In this document: positions 47,346 through 57,652 of the stretch, one piece after another | Layout: each line of letters starts with the position of its first letter | Position numbering within the stretch: the stretch's first letter is position 1 | Source: Symbiodinium microadriaticum | Taxonomy: Eukaryota > Sar > Dinophyceae > Suessiales > Symbiodiniaceae | Direction of reading: 5' to 3' | Assembly: GCA_001939145.1 (NCBI GenBank) | Contig: LSRX01001540.1 | Coordinates: forward strand, 58,258 to 122,257 | DNA: 64,000 bases | The notes under the pieces: generated by a model | The model's input: the letters and a program-made list of their open reading frames with translations, nothing else | Databases searched by the model: none | What the model was told of the DNA's origin: nothing | Position numbers and translations under genes: made by a program

Positions 47346-49329
47346 CTAGCACCAGCAACAAATAGCAGGACGAGTCAAAAAAGATTACAGACCATATCTT
47401 GTGCGACCAGCAGCATTGAATCTCTTCATCAACGGCCAGGGCCACCGAAGGCTCAATCCGCATGCATCAACCACTCAACCATCCCTTGAACCTCCGTCCG
47501 GATGGGAGTCCAAGCCTTGACAAACGGCAGCCCTGAAGCTCCCATGCACCCCTGAGACTCTGAAGGCACCTCAACCCTAAGAGCTGCCACCCCAGGCCTC
47601 CACAACATGCGGGGACTCCTTCAGCGAGTACTGTGCCTCAGACAGCGGAAACGGATACGTAGTTAGGTAGCTACGCAGGCAGCTAGGCAGGTAGGCAGCC
47701 AGGCAGGTAGCCCCTTGATGTACAGGCAGACACGCCGGAGTGTGCAAGAAAAGCATCGATGCCGATCTTTGCTCAATCTACTATGAGGGCTGGACAAAGC
47801 AGAAATGATGTTTCCGTATCGTAGTTAAAATCTACACAGAACCCCTAAATGCCCATTATGTCAGAACCCTAATCGAAACCCTCACTTACGGAGCACTGAC
47901 AAACACTTAAAGTAACCGTGCTAATCAAGGCGCCTGTATGAAAACATTCTCAAACCCTATGCAACATCATTTATAAGACCTGAGGATGAAGGCCCCTGCA
48001 TGACACCTGCAAAGGCAGCGGCCAGCGCGGGGTTGGAGGCCTCGCTACCCGGATGTGTGACGGCCTGACGCAGTGCAACACAAACTCTTTCATGAGAGAC
48101 GATGTTGATGAAGAGGAGGATGAGGAGGACCGAGGATGAGGATAGGAAGGGCGAGGAATAGGAATATTAGGATGGAGAGAGGAGGAGGAGAAGGAGCTAT
48201 CATATTCGAAGCCCTGAAACCCTAAACCCCCCAACCCCACTTCCCTAACCGGAACGCCGACCCAGAGCTCGAGCTGAGGCTGTGGCGAGTCTAAGGTCAG
48301 TGACCTTCTGCAGCTCGTTTAGAGCTGCCTCGTCCTGGTTGCTTCGGCAAAAAGGAAAAACATTGGTTTAGGGTTTAGGGTTCAGGGTTCAGGGTTTAGG
48401 GTTTAGGGTGCAACCTGTGGTATACATGTAAAAATGAGCTAACATAAAACATACAGTTTAGAAACGTAACAAATGATATACAACAAGCGACATACAACCT
48501 GTCGTCTATATATGTAACATGCCATATATCATATAACAGAAACACAACAAGTATAACATATAACATATAACATATAGCATAGCTATAATATAGAATGAAG
48601 AGTACATAGTATGCAACAAACGTTCGTCGGATGTTTGGTTCATCTTTCGCAATCATCACAACCTCCATCCGAGAATTTGCTTAGGCGATGAAGGAAAGCA
48701 TAATCCCCTATAAATCTGTAAACCAACCAAGTGCCTGTCCTTTGCTGTCGCCACGGCCGCCCCGAGTCGGGAGCAGGCGACCTCACGCACCGGCGTTCGG
48801 AGCTTGTTGAGTTTAGGGTTTAGGGTTTAGGGCTTTTCGGGGAGTCCCTCTGCTTCACAGGCCTGTACATCGTCAACAAACAGCATGCTCAAGCATCCAA
48901 AATCATTCCTTCACTCCAAAGTACAACACTGAAACATCGACGCCCTGACAAGAATAGCAGGAAAGCCAGGGATTTTTGCCGGAGAAGTGGTGAACAGGTG
49001 CTGTCATGCTGTACAAGCCCAAGAGCCTGCAGGAGGAGGTTGTCGGCTGAGTTCGGAAGGTCCGTGACGACAGTGCTCCCACCTCAGCAGGCTTTCTTTG
49101 GTATTTTCGCTGTCATCCAGCGTGACTCATCAAGCAGGTACCCCGTGACTCATCAAACAGGTTTAGGGTTAGGGTTTAGGGCTGCAAACGTCCGAAAGGA
49201 CCACACGAGTATCTCATGGCCCAGCGACGTGCCACGCCCCGCGCGGCAAGCGCCCCTGCTGCTACGGCCGCCTGGTCCGGAGATTTCCCCACGACGAGTG
49301 GCACATGACTGTTGTTAATGCCGGTACTA

Positions 49330-49575
49330 TTCTTGTGTATGTGTGTAAGTATGTATATATATATATATACATATTACATGGATATGTATATGTCTATGTG
49401 TGTGTCTGTGTTTATACGTATGTGTGTGAATACGTATCAGTATACTCTATACATATACATATACATATACATATATATATATATAGTTTGATATAGCTTG
49501 TTGTATATGTATGTATACTCTATGTATACTCTATATATATATATATACATAACACACATAGACATATATACATAT
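49330..49575. repeat. (TA)n / (TG)n / (CATATA)n microsatellites
   Basis: GTATGTATATATATATATAC, ATGTGTGTGTC and ATACATATACATATAC runs follow with short spacers. Confidence 0.85.
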
Positions 49576-49689
49576 ATACAACACCAAATATATGTCAATG
49601 ATACTCTTGGCACCTCAGCTCCCGGCCCTTTCTTCGAGCTCTGAGAAGCTCCAGCTTATGCCTCCCGGATTGAGGAGGGAGGGTCTTTG

Positions 49690-50010
49690 GGCTAGGGTTC
49701 AGGTTCAAGTTTAGCGTTTAGGTTCAAGGTTTCTTTGGGGTTTAGGTGGTGAGTTTAGGGATCAGGGTTTAGGGGTCTAGGGTTCAGGGTTTAGAGTTTA
49801 GGGTTTAGGGCTTCTAGTTTGGGGTTGTTCCCCGCGCGTAGGTGCACGGGGGGCTTCTTTGCTCCTTCATCTGCCACTTGGCTCGCAGGCATTGTCAAGA
49901 GCAGCGGCTCCGAAAATCGACACCCCAAGGAGTTTGCAATAGGGTTTGGGGTTTAGGGTTTGGGGTTAGGGCTTAGGGTTTAGGGCTTAGGGTTTAAGGC
50001 GTTTAGGGGT
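49690..50010. repeat. Telomere-like blocks, G-strand on +
   Basis: Degenerate GGGTTTAGGGTTCAGGG at about 49690-49815 and GGGTTTAGGGCTTAGGG at about 49935-50010, separated by about 120 bp of ordinary sequence. Confidence 0.75.
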
Positions 50011-50287
50011 GAGGGAGTGGCATGCTTTCTCAACTTCATACACAAGCTTTCAACCCAAGCTGGTGTGAGGAAGGAAGCCGATCCTGAACTTTTGTCCCAC
50101 AACCCTTTAGGGTTTAGGGGTTTAGGGCCTTTTAAGGCTCCAAAGCCCGAAGCTCTCAAACCGTAGCCCCTTGACCTTGCCGGGGTGCCAGGATGGCTGG
50201 ACGAGCTGCACCAGCTGCGGCCTTCAGGTGCTGTGGGTGCTGTGACCAGAGGAAACGCATTACAGAAATCTGCAGAATTGCGGGGCG

Positions 50288-50355
50288 ATGTTGTTGTTGC
50301 TGTTGTTGCTGTTGCTGTTGCTGTTTACTGCTGTTGTTGTTTATGCGGTTTTTGC

Positions 50356-50395
<40 letters not shown>

Positions 50396-50664
50396 GCTGC
50401 TGCTGCTGCATGTTGTTGTTGCTGTTGCTGTTGTTGCTGTTGTTGCTGTTGTTGCTGCTGTTGCTGCTGTTGCTGCTGTTGCTGCTGTTGCTGCTGTTGC
50501 TGCTGTTGCTGCTGTTGCTGCTGTTGCTGCTGTTGCTGCTGTTGCCGTTGTTGTTGTGACATGAGATGCATGATGTTGCTGTTGTTGTGGCTGAGGTTAA
50601 TGCCGTCGGCATTGCCGTTTGCTGCTGCTCTTTGCTGCGCTTTGCTGCTGCTGCTCCTGCTGCA

Positions 50665-50718
<54 letters not shown>

Positions 50719-50743
50719 GCCACTACTGAGGCTTGCTGATGGT

Positions 50744-50817
<74 letters not shown>
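50288..50817. repeat. Compound (TTG)n / (GCTGTTGCT)n / (GCT)n array
   Basis: GTTGTTGCT patterns lead to (GTT)n at about 50355-50395, then a regular 9-bp GCTGTTGCT array at about 50440-50545. Two long (GCT)n runs follow at about 50665-50717 and 50748-50815. All frames give homopolymers (Leu, Cys, Ala or Gln, Ser/Asn); none has a credible flanking domain. Confidence 0.95.
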
Positions 50818-51059
50818 CCGTCACTCTTCGCAGTCGCTGTCGTTGTCGTTGTCGCTGTCGCTGTCAGCGGTGGCGGTGGCGGTGGCAGGGGCGATGGCGA
50901 TGGCTGTGGCGGCGGCGGCAGAGGTGGTGGCTGGGGTGGTGTTGCAGTGGGGCAAACGGAAGCGTGGTGGTGTTGATGCTTCACCGATGGTTGTTGTTTG
51001 TTTAACATTGCCGATGCGATTGTTGCTCTGCTGTCGCTCATACTGTTGCGGCTGTTGCT

Positions 51060-51145
51060 GCTGATGACCATGATGACGATGATGACGACGATGATGACGA
51101 CGATGATGAAGGTGATGATGAAGGTGATGATGGTGGTCATGGTGC
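51060..51145. repeat. (GATGATGAC)n tract
   Basis: ATGATGACGATGATGACGAC units, then AAGGTGATGATG. Confidence 0.85.
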
Positions 51146-51917
51146 TTCAGCTCTGCCAGCCTGTGTGGAAACCAGCGAGGCCAAGCTGGCGGCAGAACGC
51201 CCTCCAGCCTGCAAAACAAGCGACAAGTCGTTGCACCCAGGCTTTAGGGATTAGCTCTCAGGATCCAACTTGGCTAGTTAAGGCTTCCATGTGGCCATGG
51301 CTGGACCGGACAATCCCAGCAAGAGCACATGTCCTTGGATGCCACGCCAAGCCGCCGCATAAAAACAGCCTGTTCGGCAACTATGTCGGCAAACTGTTTT
51401 TCAATTACGGTCAAATCACGAGGCTAGCTGGGCAACCGCTGACCGCAGAACAAGGTGTTGGGGGACTCACGACTCAACTGTGGCCAAGTCAGGGACAAGG
51501 GTGTTTGACTGGGCTGAATACCACAACCAACCTGAGGAGCAGGCCATTGCGCCAGCGCAGATCGAAATCCGGCTTGCGCGTGTCTCAATTGCAGTCGATC
51601 TGTTCAACTTGCTCTATATACTTGAAGTACGGCTCCTGTCAAGGTGACCGGGTGTTTCTTCGGAGGATCTGTTGCCGTCGTTTCGCGGTGTTTATGCATG
51701 CAGCGACAGGTCCTGATATGCTTGCGGCTCACAAGAGCCTAAAACAACAGCTAGGATAGTACAACTGGAAGCATTTGGCTACCTACCATCTGACAGGATG
51801 TCTTGTTTGTTGCTCGATCAAAGCACCCTCTTTTGACCCCTGTGGAGACAGCTGGCTATGATGCTCTCATTGAACTGGACATGGCTGCATCAACATAAGC
51901 TTCACGATCCTTGCACC

Positions 51918-52045
51918 CGCAATCATCATCATCATCATCATCATCAATGTCAGCATCACGAAGATCCGAGGCATGATCATCGCAACAGTCACGCTCGTCA
52001 TCATCATCATCATCATCATCACGATCATAGTCATCATCGTCATCC
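51918..52045. repeat. (CAT)n / (ATC)n tract
   Basis: CATCATCATCATCATC runs at about 51924-51947 and 51996-52022. The + frame reads as His repeats and has no other support. Confidence 0.85.
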
Positions 52046-52254
52046 TGAAACTCTGCATCGACATCAACATGAGGATTGGCATAGCGACATCAGTGATGTG
52101 ACGATGTTACTGCTATCACTCGTTGTACCTGCATTGCATGTTTCTGGCCTGAAACGTCAAGCGTCAAACTAGCAGACCGAAGACCTCGACCTTTCCCTCG
52201 TGGCGCGGCTGCTAAATTACTACGCTTTACGAGATGCTTAAGCAGCAAGTGCAA

Positions 52255-52462
52255 TCTACTATAATATGTTACAGTACACTATAATATATCATAATGTTCT
52301 ACCGTACAGTATAATTTGTATAATATACTATAATGTACTACAGTACAGTATAATATGCTATAATGTACTACAGTACGGTATAATATGCTATAATATACTA
52401 CAGTACAGTATATTTTGCTATAATATACTACAGTACCTTATAATATGCTATACATATACTAC
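52255..52462. repeat. AT-rich 30-bp tandem repeat with internal dyads
   Basis: CAGTAC recurs at 52341, 52371, 52401 and 52431 (30-bp period), with degenerate earlier units at 52272 and 52302. Each unit contains GTACTACAGTAC and TATAATATGCTATA, both near-palindromic, so the array can fold into serial hairpins. Confidence 0.85.
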
Positions 52463-52536
52463 AGACTGTCTTGCACGGGAGGCACCAGGTTGAAGGAGCC
52501 TGCAGCAACGGCGGACACACGATCAAATGCGATATC

Positions 52537-52665
52537 GGATTAGGGTTCAGGGTTTAGGGTTCAGGGTTCAGGGTTTAAGGTTTAGGGTTTAGGGTTCAGG
52601 GTTCAAGGTTTAGGGTTTAGGGCTTCGGGTTCAGGGTTTAGGGTTTAGGGTGTAGGTAGGGTTCA
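52537..52665. repeat. Telomere-like tract, G-strand on +
   Basis: TTAGGGTTCAGGGTTTAGGG mixtures. A second block lies at about 52753-52808. Confidence 0.8.
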
Positions 52666-53513
52666 CGGTGTAGGGATTTGAAGCCAGACTTCATTGCCAG
52701 GCCCGTGCCGGACACACTACCGGCAAACCCGAAACCCTCTGAAGCCCTAAAGTTTAGGGCTTAGGGTTTAAGGTGTAGGGTTTAAGGTTTAGGGTTTAGG
52801 GCTTAGGGCCTAAACCCAAAAGACCTCCCAGCTCCAGACTTCTGTTAGCCTCATTACTCCAACTTCCAGGCAACATACAACTATGACACCTACGACAACT
52901 GGCCCTGTCATTCTTGCTACGAGTACTACCGTCAGCAGCATGCTCTGAGCCTGCATCCTTCAGGGTTCCTATCGCGAACCCCAGCAGCGAAACTTGGACT
53001 CCCCAAACCAAACCCTGAAGTGAGACAGAGACAGGCAGTGCGACATGAAACAAGCAATCACACACACACACACAACATAACACGCACAAGATCAGAAGAA
53101 GGGTTCTAGAACTAGCAGGCAGAAAAGGCACTGGCAGAAAGCACCCTGATATTAGGGTTTAGGGTTTAGGGATCACACTGCTCAAAAGATTCGACAAGAA
53201 ACCATCTGACTCGGAGGGGACATCGTCACTGTTGTCAGTATCTGGAGCTTTGCACTGATAATGGTACAGCACCTCCGAAGGTTGGAAACACTCAAGCGAC
53301 GTGGCCAGGAAAAAGAGAACGAAAATGCTTCCCAAGATGGCAGAAAAGCTCCCTTTCGGCGCAAGGTAACCGGAGGGCTACATAACAGGCTGAGAAGCGG
53401 TGGAAAAGAGTGCCTTTGGCACAAGGCTCCTTACCTGCCATCATTAACCACCTGACCAGGACCTCACGGCATGTTGCCGGTGCCCCGCCAATATTCCAAC
53501 CGTTTTTGAATGC

Positions 53514-55967
53514 CTAGATGTCCGGAAGCTCTTGGTCCTCCATCGGAGATTCAGATTCAGCTGCCTCGGCTGCCTCAGCATCGGTCACATCACTCTTGTT
53601 GTCTGGTTGGCGCCGCAGCTTCCCGACCAAATTGGCGATGGAAGTGCCCTCCAACCACCACCTGCATTCTTTGCCGGATGCTCACATAGCGCACTATGCT
53701 TCTTTTGCTCAGAAACTGAAAGAACACATTTCTCAGCGAGTTAGCCACATAAACGCTGCAAGGATCACAGCAAGCGCGAGGATGCCGAATGCCCCTTCAA
53801 GACTGCTCTGGTACGACATTGCAGCAACCTCGTGCGCCAGGCTTTGTAGACCTGTGACGACGATGATGATAGCCAGGGTCTGCATGTGATCGAAGGGGCC
53901 GAAGCGCTTCGGAGCTAGAAGGTCACAAAGGTATATCATCAATAATATTGCAGAAATGGTACAGAAAACCTCGGTTCTTCGTGCTACCTCAAGGCAATTT
54001 GTTGATTAATGATGCGAATATCGGCCTAGTGTTGCAGTGCGACACAGCTTTTGCGTTAACACCACGATGCATCGAACGCCAGGAACATGCCGACGAAGTA
54101 AGAAATCAGAACTTCCACTGGTGCACCGCCCTTCCAGTTCGCCAGGAAAAACTCGAAGCTCATGCTAAGGATAGGAGTCCTGTGCTCATGGGCTTCTGAC
54201 TGCAATGATTACCGTCATTGAGTCATTGGGGAGCTTATGCTGAACGTATGCTGATGATGATGGAAATGATGGTGGTGATGCTGATGATCATGGTGATGGT
54301 GATGATGATGACGATGACGGTGATGACGACGATGACGATGACGCGATGCCGGCGACAACGACGATGATGACGATGACGATGATGGTATTGACGGCTGTGT
54401 ACTATTTCTATGACCAAGACCACTACAGAAATTTCATTCCCACTACACTACACTGTCACTACACTACACCTGGTCGTGTTCCTACCGCTGATTATCACCA
54501 TCATTTGGATGGCTGCTGCCATTTTGCGATAGGCACTAACGCAGCAATTGTTGCTGTCAAGACTATGTTGGAATTACTGCTCCTAATTATGTTTGCTACT
54601 AATGCGATGTTTACTGTCGTGACCTACTGGCGGTACGCCTTGACGAAAAACGCAATTGTTCCTACACGCCCACGGGCTTGTGGCTTCGTTGCATCACGTC
54701 TAGACAATAATTCTCCCTTCAGTCACCCACGACTCAGGCTCGCAAGTGCAAAGCCCGAACAGTAAGTTTGGACGAGCTTGCGCAAAACTTGATTCATGAA
54801 AACAGTCTTTGCCAAGAACAGAGGAGTGTCAGCATCAGCAGCAAGTAGCGATTTGGAAGCCTGGTGGCTGACAGAGTCTTGGCAAACTCCTGCTTCAAAT
54901 CGCGGCGCACCTGGAGCGCAGCAGTACTGGAATTGACCAAAGCTTGAGGGTTAGGGGAGTTAGGGGTATGATTGTGTTGCAGAGAAAACTCACACCAGAC
55001 CGAGGTGCATAGCTTGCGAAAATGTCCTTATGTCCGTACCACTTCGTGATGGCCGCATGGATGAAATCTCCTCAGACTGCTTGGATCCATGAAAAATGTT
55101 GGAGAACGTTCCGAGCATGGATTCCTTCCCTGGACACAGCTTGGAGCGAGTTGAGTCTGAGCAACGGACAACAAATAAGAGAATGAATGATTGCCCTCTT
55201 GAAGAGGGCTAAGATTCATGAGCCTTCCCTTGCGGGATTAGAATTTGGCAGATTGCTCGATACACTCTTGCGACCGTGTCTCGATCAAACTTCTGGCTGC
55301 AGCCGACCTGATCTAAGTCAAAGCTTTCCAGCTGCAGCAGGAGCTGATATTTTTCGCGAAAGCTCATCCTCAGTCCATACACGCACATGGAATTTGGCAG
55401 GATCCAAATCGCGAAGGATGCCACAAATGTTACGACGCCAGGGCCGAAAACATCCCGTGCCACCAGCAGAAGCAGGCAGACACCGTACTGCGCCACCATG
55501 GTCAGAGCCACGACCCTCTCAAGAAAGAGGGGCCGGAAGGCAACTTTTCCCGATGGGTTCACTTTCTTGTATGCTGCCAGCCTCACTGAGACAGGAAGTT
55601 TGACCATCATTGCTCTCGCTATGAGTCTAACTTACGACTTGCGGGAATCTCAGGAAAGTCTCCTTGCATAGTTCCCAATGATAATCGGATAGAATCTTGC
55701 GCTGACGACCCTGACAAAAGGACCCCTGTAAAAAAATACCTTTTTCGAGTTAAGGGTTTGGGGTCGCTCTATGTTCTCCAGAGGATTCGGATCTGTCGGG
55801 AAAAGAAAACGACACGAGAATCGGCAACCAAGGCGCTCAAAGACGCACCAGAGCCTTGCCGTGACAGGGAAACGCTGATGATGATGATGATGATGATGAT
55901 GACGACGATGATGTCCACGATGCTGATGAGGATGAGGATGAGGATGAGGATGATGAAGAAGAAGACA

Positions 55968-56010
<43 letters not shown>

Positions 56011-56050
56011 CGACGATGACGACGACGATGACGATGATGACGATGATGAC

Positions 56051-56095
<45 letters not shown>

Positions 56096-57652
56096 AGTGA
56101 TGGTGATGGTGATGGTGATGGTAGTGGTGATGATGAAGATGCTGATGATGTTGATGATGACGACAGGTGCAAGTCACTCTTCTCAGTGCTCCAGATTATG
56201 AGTTAGAACATCTTAGTAGCTTCTTACATTAATAATCAATTTAATTGTGATGTGAAGCGCCATTCCAGCAAGAACCATAATGATACATGTCTTTGTGATA
56301 GTTCCTCTTATCCTCATATGCCAAGGCTGAGTCAAGCAGGACCTTGGCGGCTGATTCATGCGGAATAAGGCTCTACATGTTTAAGACTTCGAGGTTGAGC
56401 TGCAACACACGCAGTACCATCCCTTACCGCCCGACACCGCGAGAGCATTCTTACGAGGACTGCTGATTCTTCAATGAAATTACTCATAGACCCTAAACCC
56501 TAAACTGAACTCTATATCCCAGAGTAAACCCTTAATCATGAATTCACCAAGTGGCCGTGAGAGGTATGGTGCGCTCCAGAGGATTCGCAGCTCCTCTGCC
56601 AGGCCGAGGAAGCCGGCGATGCTGAAAACGCCCCGCTCCATGAGCCGCTTGTCCACTTGGTTGATGCACGTCACATCCTGAGCTTCTTGTTAGAAACTGG
56701 CATTCAGCTACTCTGAGTACAAAACCGAATACACGGTACCGCTGTATCACAATATACGTTCCTGAAGAACAACCCAGCATCAATGAAGCCCGTGTCTGCG
56801 AAAGAAAAGCACCTTGGCCAATAGGGCGTCGACAGAAGCCCCAGCACAGTCGCCAGGAGACTGCTGCACAAAACGCAGATGCCCATGGGGCAGACGTCCT
56901 CAGCTTCCGCTGCTGTAGCTTGCGTTTTAGTTAAGAAAGCCTAACGAAGACTATCCAATGGCCTGATGAGTCTAAGGGTCAGTGAAGCCCATGATTCGAG
57001 CTTCGTACTTCATGGGCATGGGTAGAACATCCTCTAAGCACAATGAAGCAGTGAGCGCCACCGTCAGGATCCATAAAGCAAGGACATAGCACCAGCCATA
57101 CTGAAAGGACAGCGAGAGGAACTTCCATCTGCCTGGCGTCCACCAGGTGTGGGACAAAAAGACATTGAAGGATCTTGCTGGGGCCGACAGATTGTACAAT
57201 GCCAGCCGATCTTCCGGCAGCCAGGTAGAAGGGTTGTAGCGCCAAACACGGCCGAGACGACCGAGGGATTTGCGGAGCGAAATGCCTCGGACCATTGCCA
57301 TGTCGACCTCAGAGTATCTTCGCTTTGTATGCCTTTGGCTCGGAGTCAATCTTGCAACAGAAGCTGCTGAACTGCGGCTGCTCGTAGGAGACGCTCCAGA
57401 ATACGCTACAGCGACAGGAACAGCAAGAGTTTGGATGCCATGCTTTCCATCAATATTAGACACCTGCAGCGACATAGGCAGCGCTATGGCATCCGAGCCC
57501 TCATTTCTCTTTTGCTGCGGTTGCTCCTTGTCGTGATTGTGAGCAGGGAATCCCTCCACCACAGGCGATCCAGTCTCGTCATCTTCTCCCGGTTTGCGAC
57601 GGCAGCATGGATCCACACAATCATTTCCCTGCCAACTTGGCCCAGCACCCAT
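53514..57652 (-). CDS. Ten-exon gene: multi-spanning membrane protein with TIR-like signature
   Basis: Exons in order: 57652-56981, 56898-56782, 56677-56556, 55854-55837, 55581-55283, 55070-55009, 54910-54873, 54179-54071, 53969-53749, 53661-53514. They total 1806 nt, coding for 601 residues, and every junction keeps frame. Residues 1-160 are a polar cytosolic-type N-terminus. FLSHTWW lies at 165-171, FIDVTCINQ at 262-270 and LWSAPYLSRLWCVFE at about 296-310, the order of a TIR-like fold with a WCxxE glutamate at 310. Hydrophobic segments lie at about 187-205, 229-248, 332-352, 358-378, 463-495, 510-522 and 538-553. An acidic tail (DAEAAEAAESE) ends at TAG. I recognise related FLSH/SHSW-CIxQ-RLWCVxEL proteins from oomycetes and dinoflagellates. 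A signalling or NAD-related role is inference. The start is the first ATG; GTG lies five codons upstream. Confidence 0.85.
54241..54385. repeat. (GATGATGAC)n tract in intron 7
   Basis: GATGGTGATGATGATGACGA repeats lie inside the 693-bp intron 54180-54872. Confidence 0.85.
55837..55854 (-). other. 18-nt microexon (exon 4)
   Basis: It encodes LWCVF plus the split codons of R304 and E310. It lies between a CAAG|G acceptor and a GA|GC donor. It is required to join SAPYLSR (exon 3) to LAAYKKVNPSG (exon 5) in the RLWCVFELAAY order expected for the family. Confidence 0.75.
55870..56165. repeat. (GATGAC)n / (GAT)n array in intron 3
   Basis: GATGATGATG, GAGGATGAGGATG, GATGACGATGACGATGAC, then GATGATGATG and GATGGTGATGG blocks fill most of the 701-bp intron 55855-56555. 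Asp/Met/Ser/His homopolymer frames here are not genes. Confidence 0.9.

Larger units (their letters stand above)
47350..50280. other. Gene-free stretch
   Basis: No supported gene. It contains a GGCAGG tetramer patch (47655-47712), a GAGGATGAGGA patch (48095-48195), a G-strand telomere-like run (48365-48410), an ACATATAACATA repeat (48550-48585), TA/TG microsatellites (49330-49575) and telomere-like blocks (48815-48840, 49160-49185, 49690-50010, 50105-50130). Confidence 0.5.

Noticed and set aside
50185..51140. Open frames of up to 271 codons with poly-Leu, poly-Cys, poly-Ala, poly-Gln or poly-Ser
   Set aside because: All three + frames and the antisense frames stay open because of CTG/TTG repeats. 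There is no domain on either side.
50998..51759. Plus-strand 253-codon frame
   Set aside because: It starts in a GAT repeat, and the remaining codons show no recognisable motif or hydrophobic pattern; splice-like boundaries were not found.
55650..56201. Frames rich in His, Ser or Met/Asp
   Set aside because: These are the GAT/GAC repeat inside intron 3 of the minus-strand gene. Only the 18 nt at 55837-55854 are judged coding.
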